A stretch of DNA of 14,616 nt from Prolixibacteraceae bacterium UBA1413 (GCA_002304925.1 DBPT01000003.1:1-14616); one strand, 5' to 3'. Shown: positions 1 through 7,240, counted from the stretch's first letter. The notes: a model not told the origin generated them from the sequence alone. A program made the numbers and translations.

Positions 1-223
1 CTAAAAGCACTTGCGAAACTTAAAATACTAATATTTCTAATTTTGCCGTTTATCCTGTATTATAAAAAGATGCAATGACCATGTGCTACTATGCACCAAC
101 CGGGATGAAATTGCGAAGCTATTCCTTGCAACCGCTAAAAACGGACAATAGCCGCATTAATTTCCACATAGTCATTACATGTGTTTCACCAAGTGAACCA
201 TTACAACGTAATAATATAAACAC
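1..223. other. Upstream intergenic region of the amidase gene
   Basis: No gene is supported here. The stretch is AT-rich. A TAATTTTG at 38-45 fits the Bacteroidota -7 consensus TAnnTTTG, but the nearest upstream TTG (11-13) is 24 nt away, longer than the usual 19-21, and the amidase start is almost 180 nt downstream, so this is only a weak promoter candidate. A small hairpin (TTCAC-CAA-GTGAA, 185-197) lies close to the amidase start. No Shine-Dalgarno sequence precedes the ATG at 224. Confidence 0.3.
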
Positions 224-1552
224 ATGAAACCACGCATAACAACCATCACACTTTTAATAACAGCCTCCCTGCTGATGATACCAACCAGGGATTATGGTCA
301 GTCGGGCAGCGAGTCCCGGGAACTCCGGACCGTGGTTATTGATCCGGGGCACGGAGGGAGTGATCCCGGAGCTGTTGCGGGGGGAGTCAAGGAAAAAGAC
401 CTGGTCCTTGCTATTGGTCTTCGCCTGGGCGATAAGATTAAGAAAAACTATCCCGACGTCAAGGTGATCTATACCCGGTCAAAAGATGTTTTCATTCCGC
501 TCCACGTGCGTGCTTCCATGGCGGTAAAAAATAAGGCAGACCTCTTTATTTCGCTCCATGCCAATTATGTGAAAACCACTGCGGTACGAGGCACCGAAAC
601 ATTCACCCTGGGATTGCACCGGAGTCAGGAAAACCTGGAGGTTGCAAAAAAGGAGAATGCGGTAATTCTGCTTGAAGAAGATTACTCGGCCAATTATGAA
701 GGATTCAATCCCAACGAAACCGAATCCTATATCATGTTCGAAAATATGCAGGCAGAGTACCAGACGCAAAGCATAGGGCTGGCGGCTTATATCCAGAATG
801 AATTTACCAGGAACCTGAGTCTGGTGAACCGGGGTGTAAAACAGGCCGGTTTTCTGGTGCTTCGCCAGACCACCATGCCCGGAGTGCTGGTGGAGGTGGG
901 CTTTATCAGCAATCCTGAAGAGCGTAAATTTCTGGTGTCGGAAGGGGGCAAAGAAAAAGTTGCCGAATCCATTTTTAAGGCTTTTTCGATTTACAAAAAA
1001 GAAATCGACAGTAAAAGCAGGTTTACTCTGCAGCCGGTGGACGAAGTGGCCGATGCCACACCCCCCGGTCCCGCCGCGCCGGAAAAAAGAGGTGCCGGAA
1101 ATACAAAAACCGCTGCTACCCCCACGTCGGCTGCAACAGATACAAAACCAGCCGGGGATAGCGGCAAAACCGCTACATTCACTTTAACAAATGTGGCTGG
1201 TTCTGCAAAACCTGCCCCAGAACCGGCGGTGGTCACAAAACCGGATACGATCCTGAAAAAGACAGAGGAAAAAAACACACAAGAAACGAATCATCACCCG
1301 ACCAGATGGTTTTCGGTACAGGTAGGGGCGGTGTCAAACGCAGCCGAACCCTCACCTGCCAACTTCAAGGGTGAACAAAACATTTACCGGATCAGGGTGG
1401 CTCCGTATTACAAATTTTTCTCGGGGAAATTTTCAACAGTCGCAAACGCCGTAAAGGAAAAGAAACGCCTGACAGAAAAATTCCCCGAAGCATTTGTCGT
1501 CGTCATCGAAAATGACATACCCCGGGCAGTGCCTCAGAATGAGCTTCCATAA
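224..1552 (+). CDS. N-acetylmuramoyl-L-alanine amidase (Amidase_3/AmiC type) with C-terminal SPOR-like domain
   Basis: This is a zinc amidase that cleaves the bond between N-acetylmuramic acid and L-alanine in peptidoglycan and acts in the periplasm, typically in cell separation or wall remodelling. Residues 1-25 are a signal peptide (hydrophobic core, then YGQ). Residues 36-255 are the Amidase_3 domain: DPGHGG with zinc ligand H43, E57 in GGVKEKD, H112 in SLHAN, and the catalytic E224 in LVEVGF. Residues 271-355 are a Pro/Ala/Thr/Lys-rich linker. Residues 360-433 form a SPOR-like domain (WFSVQVG near its start, YRIRVAPYYKFFSGKF in the middle), expected to bind septal glycan strands or serve as an anchor. 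At 442 residues it has the usual length for this architecture, with all catalytic residues present. The MCE gene follows after 50 nt on the same strand and is probably co-transcribed; its product ends in a related module. Confidence 0.93.
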   Translation: MKPRITTITLLITASLLMIPTRDYGQSGSESRELRTVVIDPGHGGSDPGAVAGGVKEKDLVLAIGLRLGDKIKKNYPDVKVIYTRSKDVFIPLHVRASMAVKNKADLFISLHANYVKTTAVRGTETFTLGLHRSQENLEVAKKENAVILLEEDYSANYEGFNPNETESYIMFENMQAEYQTQSIGLAAYIQNEFTRNLSLVNRGVKQAGFLVLRQTTMPGVLVEVGFISNPEERKFLVSEGGKEKVAESIFKAFSIYKKEIDSKSRFTLQPVDEVADATPPGPAAPEKRGAGNTKTAATPTSAATDTKPAGDSGKTATFTLTNVAGSAKPAPEPAVVTKPDTILKKTEEKNTQETNHHPTRWFSVQVGAVSNAAEPSPANFKGEQNIYRIRVAPYYKFFSGKFSTVANAVKEKKRLTEKFPEAFVVVIENDIPRAVPQNELP

Positions 1553-1579
1553 TTTGAGATTCCACCACTTTGATGTACC

Positions 1580-1591
1580 TTTACCGGTAAA
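1580..1591. repeat. Perfect 12-bp palindrome before the MCE gene
   Basis: TTTACCGGTAAA reads identically on both strands and sits 11 nt before the MCE start codon, directly upstream of the AAGGAG at 1595-1600. It could be a protein-binding site or chance; there is no loop, so it is not a terminator. Confidence 0.35.
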
Positions 1592-1602
1592 ATAAAGGAG
1601 AG

Positions 1603-2865
1603 ATGAAGCTTTCGAAATACGTAAAACTGGGGATCCTCATGGTTTTCACCATTTTTGTGCTGATCTGGGGATTGAGTTATCTCAAAGGGCATGATTTTTT
1701 TAAACCGGTTGATTACTATTATTCCCGGTATGAAAGGGTAGACGGGTTGCAGGAATCGAGCCTGGTCACCGTTAACGGCTACCGGGTGGGAAACGTCAAG
1801 GACATCCGGTTTGCCAATGATAAAAGTGGTGACCTGATCGTTACTTTCATGATTGACAATGATTTCAGGATACCTGTAAAATCGATCGCCCGCATTGTGA
1901 GCAGCGACATCATGGGATCCCGGTCGGTTAAACTGGTTTTCAGCGGAGAAGAAGCGTACTATCAGGCCGGGGATACCATTCCCGGAGAAATCGAAAGCGA
2001 CCTGAAAGAACAGGTAAGCATGCAGGTGCTGCCGCTAAAATACAAAGCCGAGGAGTTGCTCTCAACCCTCGATTCAGCCATTACCGTCCTGACGGTAATT
2101 TTTAACGAAGATGCGCGGGAGGACCTGGCCGAAAGTTTTGAAAATATCAACCGTACCATCAATAATTTGGAGCTGACTTCAGCAGATCTTCAGCAGCTGA
2201 TGTCGGCTGAAAAATCGAACCTGGGCCGCCTTATCCGGAACATGGAAGGCTTCAGCAGCACGCTAAACAACAATTCCGCCCATTTTGACAACATCATCAC
2301 CAAACTGGCTGCAATCACCGATACCCTCGCCTCACAACCCCTCACCCCCCTCTTCGCCGATCTTTCTGATGCGGTCAATTCCATCCATTTCATCCTTAAA
2401 AAGGTAAATTCCGACCAGAGCAGCGCCGGACTTTTACTTAACGATGACGAACTTTACAACAACCTGACCGGGCTGACAACCAATCTGGAATTGCTGTTGG
2501 CCGATATCCGGAGCAATCCGAAGAAGTACATCCATTTTTCAGCCTTCGATTTTGGCAAACAAGTATATATCAATTCCCCTGAGAGTGATGCGTCAGGCAG
2601 CCAGAGCATCCTTTACAGAATCAGGCTGATCACCTCCAGACAGCAACTCCCCCCCGAATCAACCCTCTTTGAAAAAGCAGGCGTGATTTCAGAGATGAAT
2701 ATCAACGGCGAATTCACCTACTTCTCGGGTGAATATGCCTACTATGCAGATGCCGAGAAAGCCCGGATCATCCTGCTCCGGAATTTTCCCGATGCAACTG
2801 TGGTCCCTTTCAGGAACGGAAAAATCATTCCTTTGGAAAGAGCCCTCCGTTTGCAAGCGAAATGA
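1603..2865 (+). CDS. MCE/MlaD family lipid-transport protein with a C-terminal SPOR-like module
   Basis: This is the substrate-binding MCE component of an Mla-type ABC system that moves phospholipids or other lipids between the two membranes; it is anchored in the inner membrane and faces the periplasm. Residues 8-27 are one N-terminal membrane helix. Residues 36-118 are the MCE domain (VNGYRVGNVKDI, then the SDIMGSRSVKL segment). Residues 135-300 are predicted helical or coiled-coil, as in proteins that form long tubes. NPKKYIHFSAFDFGKQ (306-320) is where many Bacteroidota relatives end. Here about 100 extra residues follow, and 336-411 align by eye with the C-terminal SPOR-like domain of the preceding amidase. 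AAGGAG lies only 2 nt before the ATG, unusually close. No MlaE or MlaF gene is in the window, so the permease and ATPase must be encoded elsewhere. Confidence 0.9.
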   Translation: MKLSKYVKLGILMVFTIFVLIWGLSYLKGHDFFKPVDYYYSRYERVDGLQESSLVTVNGYRVGNVKDIRFANDKSGDLIVTFMIDNDFRIPVKSIARIVSSDIMGSRSVKLVFSGEEAYYQAGDTIPGEIESDLKEQVSMQVLPLKYKAEELLSTLDSAITVLTVIFNEDAREDLAESFENINRTINNLELTSADLQQLMSAEKSNLGRLIRNMEGFSSTLNNNSAHFDNIITKLAAITDTLASQPLTPLFADLSDAVNSIHFILKKVNSDQSSAGLLLNDDELYNNLTGLTTNLELLLADIRSNPKKYIHFSAFDFGKQVYINSPESDASGSQSILYRIRLITSRQQLPPESTLFEKAGVISEMNINGEFTYFSGEYAYYADAEKARIILLRNFPDATVVPFRNGKIIPLERALRLQAK

Positions 2866-3147
2866 GTCCCCGATTGTTAATATCCCTGACTATTCCGGAA
2901 CAAACCCCACCCCCCCCGACCTGATATGTTGTTAGCTATCAAAAGCTTATTAGAAATGGATTGATTTTCAAGACATTAACACTCGCAGAAAAATATTGAA
3001 TTTTAAGATCTTGATTAAGAAAGCCATATATTCTTTTTCAGAAAATCAAGAGCAAAACAATTTTTTTATTACTTTTTTTTCACAAATTTTGTTACGAAAT
3101 GATATAAGGGAGTTTTTTTGTAAATCAGATAATCCTTCAATCCGATT
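2866..3147. other. AT-rich intergenic region upstream of dnaA
   Basis: This is a 282-bp stretch rich in A and T runs, especially 3055-3125, and contains no gene. It presumably holds the dnaA promoter, but no clear TAnnTTTG is visible. I looked for DnaA boxes (TTATCCACA and reverse complement) and saw none, only TTTTTCACA around 3075-3083, which has two mismatches. It therefore should not be called oriC. Confidence 0.4.
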
Positions 3148-4575
3148 ATGACTAACGAGCATTGGACCGCATGGGAGAGTTGTCTGCGTATTATTCGGGA
3201 CAATGTACCTGCCGGCAGTTTTAAAACCTGGTTTGAGCCTATCGTTCCGGTGCGGCTTGAAGAGAGGATTCTCACCATCCAGGTGCCCAGTGCCTTCTTT
3301 TACGAATACCTTGAAGAACAATTCATTGATATTCTGAGGAAGACGTTGCGCATGGTTCTGGGAGTCGGAGCCAAACTGGAATATAATGTAGTCATGGGAA
3401 ACAATACTGCTGAAGTTCCCTATACGGTGAAATACCCCACCACCAACAACACGAGGATTCAGAACAGACCGCTTACCCTTCCGATCAGCAGTGAAGACAA
3501 GGCAGCCATTAAAAATCCCTTTATCATTCCCGGCATTCAGAAACTGCAGATTGATCCCCAGCTAAAGCCGGAAAATACCTTTGAAAATTTCGTTGAGGGG
3601 GAATGCAACCGTTTGGCCCGGAGTGCCGGTTTTGCCGTTGCTCAGAATCCAGGAGGGACGGCCTTTAATCCCCTGATGATCTATGGAAATTCAGGACTCG
3701 GGAAAACACACCTGGCGCAGGCCATCGGCATAGAAGCCAAAGAAAGGTACCCCGACAAAGTGGTCCTGTATGTCAACGCAAACAAATTCCAAACCCAGTT
3801 CACCGAATCAACCCGCAACAATAACCGGAACGATTTTCTGAATTTCTATCAGATGATTGACATCCTCATCCTTGATGATGTCCACGAATTTGCCGGCAAA
3901 GAGAAAACCCAGGAAACTTTCTTCCACATTTTCAACCACCTTCACCAGACGGGGCGACAACTCATCCTGACATCCGACAAACCCCCCATTGAGCTAAAAG
4001 GGATGGAACAGCGGCTGCTCTCGCGCTTTAAGTGGGGTCTGACAGCCGATCTGACCGTCCCCGATTTTGAAACCCGGATGGAAATCCTCAGGAGAAAAGT
4101 TTACAAAGACGGCCTGATCCTGAACGATGAAGTTCTGGAATACATTGCCTCGCACATCACCAACAACGTCAGGGAGCTCGAAGGAGCACTCGTTTCCCTT
4201 CTGGCACAGTCCATGCTCAACAAAAAGGAGATCACCCTCGACCTGGCCAGTAAACTGGTCAACAAACTGGTCAAGAATTCAAGGCGCGAACTCTCAATCG
4301 AATACATCTCAAAGGTGGTCTGCGACTATTTCAACATTCCGGTCGACTACCTGCAGGCCAAAACCCGAAAACGCGAGATCGTACAGGCAAGGCAAATTAC
4401 CATGTACTTCTCAAAAAACATGACCAAGTATTCCCTGGCCAGCATCGGCGCACAAATCGGCAATAAAGACCACGCCACGGTGCTGCATGCCTGCAAAACG
4501 GTAAACAACCTGAAAGAGACCGATAAAAATTTCAGGATTTATGTCGATGAAATCGAGAAGAAGTTGAAAATGTAA
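3148..4575 (+). CDS. dnaA: Chromosomal replication initiator protein DnaA
   Basis: This is the AAA+ ATPase that binds DnaA boxes at oriC, melts the origin and loads the helicase; the ATP-bound form is active. Residues 1-85 are domain I (WESCLRIIRDNV, helicase and self interaction). Residues 86-140 are a variable linker (domain II). Residues 141-355 are the AAA+ core with Walker A GNSGLGKTH (180-188), Walker B LILDDV (240-245), sensor 1 LTSD (274-277), the arginine finger region LLSRFKWG (R293) and the sensor 2 region NNVRELEGAL. Residues 375-475 are domain IV, with the DNA-binding signature DHATVLHACKTV (441-452). All key residues are present and 475 residues is normal. It is transcribed alone from an AT-rich leader, with no dnaN beside it, which is common in Bacteroidota. 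Confidence 0.98.
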   Translation: MTNEHWTAWESCLRIIRDNVPAGSFKTWFEPIVPVRLEERILTIQVPSAFFYEYLEEQFIDILRKTLRMVLGVGAKLEYNVVMGNNTAEVPYTVKYPTTNNTRIQNRPLTLPISSEDKAAIKNPFIIPGIQKLQIDPQLKPENTFENFVEGECNRLARSAGFAVAQNPGGTAFNPLMIYGNSGLGKTHLAQAIGIEAKERYPDKVVLYVNANKFQTQFTESTRNNNRNDFLNFYQMIDILILDDVHEFAGKEKTQETFFHIFNHLHQTGRQLILTSDKPPIELKGMEQRLLSRFKWGLTADLTVPDFETRMEILRRKVYKDGLILNDEVLEYIASHITNNVRELEGALVSLLAQSMLNKKEITLDLASKLVNKLVKNSRRELSIEYISKVVCDYFNIPVDYLQAKTRKREIVQARQITMYFSKNMTKYSLASIGAQIGNKDHATVLHACKTVNNLKETDKNFRIYVDEIEKKLKM

Positions 4576-4657
4576 ATGTTATTGATGATCCCGTAGTTTC
4601 ACGATCACTTGCCGGCGTGCTGACCAGCGATGCTGATTCCCCGGGAGCGATGAAGCC

Positions 4658-4674
4658 CGGGAGTAATTCTCCCG
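4658..4674 (+). other. Small GC-rich hairpin upstream of the YigZ-family gene
   Basis: CGGGAG-TAATT-CTCCCG forms a 6-bp stem with a 5-nt loop, ending 14 nt before the next start codon. No T-run follows, so it is not a normal intrinsic terminator. It could affect translation of the downstream gene or be incidental. Confidence 0.3.
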
Positions 4675-4688
4675 AATGAACAGCCAGG

Positions 4689-5303
4689 ATGACCGATACC
4701 TATAATACTGTCTCCGCCCCTTCCGAAGGAATCTTTAAGGACAAGGGAAGCCGTTTCCTCGCGTTTCTGTATCCCGTAAAGAATGAAGAAGAAATACGGG
4801 AACTCCTTCAGAAAATCAAAAAGGAGCATTACAACGCCCGGCATCATTGCTATGCCTGGAGATTGGGCAAAGAGGAGATCCGCTTCAGGGCAAATGACGA
4901 CGGAGAACCTTCCTCCACCGCCGGCAAACCCATCCTCGGACAACTGGTCAGTAAGGAGCTTACCCAGGTACTGCTGGTTGTCGTCCGCTATTTCGGAGGA
5001 ATTCTGCTGGGAACCGGCGGACTGATCCATGCATACCGTGAGGCCGCCGCTGACGCCATCCGTAATGCCTCCATCGAAACACGCCTGATCGAAGAAGAAT
5101 TCCAACTCAACTTCAACTATTCCGAACTGAATGCTGTCATGCAAATCATTAAAAATGAAAATCTTACCCAAACCTCTGTTAACCTGACCGAAAAGTGTAA
5201 GATCACCTTTTCCGTAAGAAAATCCGACATCGAAAGAATTCTGTCCTTATTCAGAAATATTTATGGAGTTGAAATATCAGGCAGCACTTCTGTTAATAAT
5301 TAA
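4689..5303 (+). CDS. YigZ/IMPACT family protein (UPF0029 plus DUF1949)
   Basis: This belongs to the widely conserved IMPACT/YigZ family. The eukaryotic relative binds GCN1 and dampens Gcn2 signalling; the bacterial role is unproven, though nucleic-acid or ribosome binding is often suggested. Residues 16-125 are the UPF0029/Impact N-terminal domain (GSRFLAFLYPV, ARHHCYAW, NDDGEPSSTAGKPIL, VVRYFGGILLGTGGL). Residues 135-200 are the ferredoxin-like C-terminal DUF1949 domain. At 204 residues it is full length, and the start gives the expected N-terminus. It lies 113 nt after dnaA and 299 nt before pyrB, with a promoter and leader between, so it is not part of the pyr operon. A 188-codon open frame on the opposite strand is a shadow. 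Confidence 0.93.
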   Translation: MTDTYNTVSAPSEGIFKDKGSRFLAFLYPVKNEEEIRELLQKIKKEHYNARHHCYAWRLGKEEIRFRANDDGEPSSTAGKPILGQLVSKELTQVLLVVVRYFGGILLGTGGLIHAYREAAADAIRNASIETRLIEEEFQLNFNYSELNAVMQIIKNENLTQTSVNLTEKCKITFSVRKSDIERILSLFRNIYGVEISGSTSVNN

Positions 5304-5350
5304 CTAAAAACTCACCTTCCCCCCTTTGTCAGTAACAAGGGCATAATTAT

Positions 5351-5406
5351 TATTTTTGTCACATGAGATTCCGACAAGTATTTTTGTCACATGAGATTCC
5401 GACAAG
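5351..5406 (+). repeat. Perfect 28-bp tandem duplication (two copies)
   Basis: Positions 5351-5378 and 5379-5406 are identical. Each unit begins TATTTTTGTCACATGAG and ends CCGACAAG, so each carries a complete TAnnTTTG element followed five bases later by an ATG. The 28-bp period places the TTTG of copy 1 exactly 20 nt before the TATTTTTG of copy 2. Confidence 0.95.
5355..5386 (+). promoter_or_regulatory. Candidate Bacteroidota promoter for the pyrB leader
   Basis: TTTG (5355-5358), N20, TATTTTTG (5379-5386) matches the Bacteroidota primary-sigma consensus TTTG-N19-21-TAnnTTTG. Transcription would start near 5391. A second, poorer arrangement uses TTTG at 5325-5328 and TATTTTTG at 5351-5358 with a 22-nt spacer, starting near 5363. 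Both would produce a long leader ahead of pyrB. This is inferred from motifs only. Confidence 0.6.
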
Positions 5407-5606
5407 AATCACAACCCATTTCTGAAACAGAAGCCATCTTTGGCCTGAAGCAAAAAAATCCATTAAGGAGGTGGTTTCTGATTTTCAATCTGATTTACAT
5501 GATCGGAGGAAAACCCGTTTTCAGTTTTTTCCCCGAAAAACCAACATCCCTTCCCGGAGTGTTGGTTTTTTTGAATATTGGAATTAATTACGAAACCACG
5601 ATATGA
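5391..5606 (+). CDS. Candidate pyrB leader ORF (71 codons, possibly shorter)
   Basis: The frame runs open through the whole pyrB leader and stops at 5604-5606, so its TGA overlaps the pyrB ATG as ATGA. It passes through the terminator hairpin at 5536-5572. The sequence is not a recognisable protein family; its later half is hydrophobic and F-rich (KPVFSFFPEKP). The start is uncertain: the ATG at 5391 would sit almost on the predicted transcription start (a leaderless message), and an internal ATG at 5499 gives 35 residues. AAGGAGGT (5465-5472) is the strongest ribosome-binding-like tract in the window, but only an in-frame CTG at 5478 lies at good distance from it. By analogy with the Escherichia coli pyrBI leader peptide, a ribosome here would block the terminator. 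The frame could also be chance. Confidence 0.35.
   Translation: MRFRQESQPISETEAIFGLKQKNPLRRWFLIFNLIYMIGGKPVFSFFPEKPTSLPGVLVFLNIGINYETTI
5509..5541 (+). promoter_or_regulatory. Pause-like T-rich tract and possible antiterminator pairing in the pyrB leader
   Basis: GAAAA-CCCG-TTTTC (5509-5522) is a small hairpin followed two bases later by six T residues (5525-5530), the type of site where UTP shortage would slow polymerase. GTTTTT (5524-5529) can also pair with AAAAAC (5536-5541). That pairing uses the same bases as the left arm of the terminator stem at 5536-5546, so the two structures exclude each other. Pairing was checked by eye only. Confidence 0.4.
5536..5572 (+). terminator. Intrinsic terminator / attenuator in the pyrB leader
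   Basis: AAAAACCAACA (5536-5546) pairs perfectly with TGTTGGTTTTT (5560-5570), an 11-bp stem with a 13-nt loop, and T residues run from 5566 to 5572. It ends 30 nt before the pyrB start, downstream of the only plausible promoter. There is no room for another promoter between it and pyrB, so pyrB expression should require read-through. Confidence 0.75.
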
Positions 5607-6511
5607 AGAAGGACCTGATTTCCATCACCGATTACACCAAGGAAGAGTATCTCCGTATCATGGAACTGGCCGCGGATTTCGAGAAGAATCCCAACCAGGA
5701 CCTTTTGAAGGGGAAAGTTGTGGCTTCCCTCTTTTTTGAGCCTTCGACGCGGACGCGTTTAAGTTTTGAAACGGCGATTTCGCGTTTGGGAGGCCGGATC
5801 ATCGGATTCGCCGATGTGGGGAGTTCGAGCGTCACCAAAGGAGAAACCCTTCACGACACCATCAAGATGGTGTCCAACTACGCCGACCTGATTGTGATGC
5901 GCCACCCCCTGGAAGGCGCCGCCCGCTATGCCGCAGAGATTTCCGCCGTCCCTGTCATCAATGCCGGAGACGGGGCCAACCAGCATCCCACCCAGACGCT
6001 CCTCGACATGTATTCCATCCTGAAAACCCAGGGAACCCTCGACAACCTCAACATTTTCATGGTTGGGGATCTCAAATATGGCCGGACAGTCCATTCCCTG
6101 CTCATGGCGATGTCGGAATTTCAAAATCCCATTTTCAACTTCATCGCACCCGATGAATTGCTGTTGCCGGAAGAATATAAAATGCACCTCCGCGAAAAAG
6201 GGATCAGATACTTTGAACACCGGGAATTCACCGACATCATCAGCGCTGCCGACATCATTTATATGACCAGGGTGCAGAAGGAACGGTTTGCCGACCCCAT
6301 CGAATATGAAAAGGTAAAGAACGTCTATATCCTCAGGGGTAAAATGCTGGAAAATACAAAATCCAATGTAAGGATTCTCCACCCTCTTCCCCGGGTAAAT
6401 GAGATCCATACCGACGTGGATAAGAATGAAAAAGCTTATTATTTTGAACAGGCGCTGAACGGGATCTTCACCCGCGAGGCCATCATTGCTTACACCTTAA
6501 ACCTCAAGTGA
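5603..6511 (+). CDS. pyrB: Aspartate carbamoyltransferase catalytic chain
   Basis: This enzyme condenses carbamoyl phosphate with L-aspartate to N-carbamoyl-aspartate, the committed step of pyrimidine synthesis, in the cytoplasm. The carbamoyl phosphate site is FFEPSTRTRLSFE (STRT at 48-51), with K79 in SVTKGETLHDT and H128 in HPTQTLLDMYS. The aspartate-binding side carries R161 region KYGRTVHS and HPLPRVNEI (260-268). At 302 residues it is full length with all expected residues. pyrI follows after 6 nt, so the two are an operon and the product should be the allosteric c6r6-type holoenzyme. The start codon overlaps the stop of the leader frame (ATGA), and the gene sits behind an attenuator-like terminator, which suggests control by pyrimidine supply. 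Confidence 0.98.
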   Translation: MKKDLISITDYTKEEYLRIMELAADFEKNPNQDLLKGKVVASLFFEPSTRTRLSFETAISRLGGRIIGFADVGSSSVTKGETLHDTIKMVSNYADLIVMRHPLEGAARYAAEISAVPVINAGDGANQHPTQTLLDMYSILKTQGTLDNLNIFMVGDLKYGRTVHSLLMAMSEFQNPIFNFIAPDELLLPEEYKMHLREKGIRYFEHREFTDIISAADIIYMTRVQKERFADPIEYEKVKNVYILRGKMLENTKSNVRILHPLPRVNEIHTDVDKNEKAYYFEQALNGIFTREAIIAYTLNLK

Positions 6512-6517
6512 TCAGCC

Positions 6518-6982
6518 ATGGAAGAGATTATCAAGAAAAAGCTGAAAGTCAGCGCCATCAGAAACGGCACCGTCATCGATCATATCCCCGCCCGTAACCT
6601 GTTCAAGGTAATCACCATACTGGGACTCGACAAAATCGAGAACCAGATCACCTTCGGGACCAACCTGGAGAGTGAAAAATTGGGAAGCAAGGCAATCATA
6701 AAGGTTAGCGACAAATACTTTGAAGATGACGAAATCAACAAGATTGCCCTGATTGCTCCGCACGCCAAGCTTAACATTATCCACGACTATGTCGTCACAG
6801 AGAAGAAAGTAGTGGAAATTCCGTCGCAGATCCAGGGGATTGTCAGGTGTGTCAATCCTAAATGCATCACCAACAACGAAAGCATCACCACCAAGTTCAC
6901 CGTGGTTTCCAAGGCGTCCCTGGCCATGAAATGCCACTATTGTGAAAAGATTACCGACCAGGAACATTTGCACATCCTCTGA
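6518..6982 (+). CDS. pyrI: Aspartate carbamoyltransferase regulatory chain
   Basis: This is the allosteric subunit that binds CTP/UTP (inhibition) or ATP (activation) and joins the catalytic trimers of PyrB. Residues 1-100 are the nucleotide-binding allosteric domain (KVSAIRNGTVIDHIPARN near the start; ILGLDKI). Residues 101-154 are the zinc domain with the four cysteines C111, C116, C139 and C142 in the C-x4-C-x22-C-x2-C pattern of known PyrI proteins. At 154 residues it matches the family length. It lies 6 nt after pyrB and has no visible promoter of its own. The open frame covering it on the other strand (6512-7093) is a shadow. Confidence 0.98.
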   Translation: MEEIIKKKLKVSAIRNGTVIDHIPARNLFKVITILGLDKIENQITFGTNLESEKLGSKAIIKVSDKYFEDDEINKIALIAPHAKLNIIHDYVVTEKKVVEIPSQIQGIVRCVNPKCITNNESITTKFTVVSKASLAMKCHYCEKITDQEHLHIL

Positions 6983-7044
6983 GGTCGTGGTTAAAATGAT
7001 AAAAATATTGGCACCCACCCACCTGCTTTTAATCCATAAATTTA

Positions 7045-7052
7045 TATATTTG
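7045..7052 (+). promoter_or_regulatory. Candidate -7 promoter element for tRNA-Leu
   Basis: TATATTTG fits TAnnTTTG and is followed by CACC. It lies 53 nt before the tRNA, a sensible 5' leader length. No good TTTG is visible 19-21 nt upstream (only CTG near 7023-7025). The element resembles the one before tRNA-Ser. Confidence 0.55.
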
Positions 7053-7105
7053 CACCGCTTTTTAAAGCTTACGACAGCAGAAGCGGGGTTCATAAGATGT
7101 AAAAT

Positions 7106-7189
7106 GCCCAGGTGGCGGAATTGGTAGACGCGCTAGTTTCAGGGACTAGTGTCCGTAAGGATGTGCAGGTTCGAGTCCTGTTCTGGGCA
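7106..7189 (+). tRNA. tRNA-Leu(CAG)
   Basis: A full class II cloverleaf is present. The acceptor stem GCCCAGG (7106-7112) pairs with TCTGGGC (7182-7188) with one G-U pair. The anticodon stem CTAGT/ACTAG encloses the loop TTCAGGG, with anticodon CAG at 7140-7142, reading CUG codons. There is a long variable arm (TCC-GTAA-GGA) and a T arm with TTCGAGT. The discriminator is A7189 and CCA is not encoded. A strong terminator follows 8 nt later. Confidence 0.97.
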
Positions 7190-7196
7190 CTGAAAG

Positions 7197-7240
7197 ACCT
7201 CTATAATCAACAAATTATCAAGAGATTATAGAGGTTTTTT
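7197..7240 (+). terminator. Intrinsic terminator after tRNA-Leu
   Basis: ACCTCTATAATC (7197-7208) pairs perfectly with GATTATAGAGGT (7224-7235), a 12-bp stem with a 15-nt loop, and six T residues (7235-7240) follow. It ends the tRNA transcript and marks the boundary to the AT-rich accessory region. A minus-strand stub frame stops inside its right arm. Confidence 0.9.

Noticed and set aside
2866..3147. Origin of replication upstream of dnaA
   Set aside because: The region is AT-rich but contains no TTATCCACA box on either strand and only one poor match, so AT-richness alone does not support oriC.
4605..5171. 188-codon open frame on the minus strand
   Set aside because: It lies entirely opposite the well-supported YigZ-family gene, and its translation matches no family I know; its openness reflects the codon bias of the true gene.
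5351..5406. CRISPR repeats
   Set aside because: The two 28-bp copies are directly adjacent with no spacer, and no cas gene is present.
5759..6409. 216-codon open frame on the minus strand
   Set aside because: It lies opposite pyrB, whose catalytic motifs are all intact; shadow frame.
6512..7093. 193-codon open frame on the minus strand
   Set aside because: It lies opposite pyrI and its 3' flank including the tRNA-Leu promoter; shadow frame.
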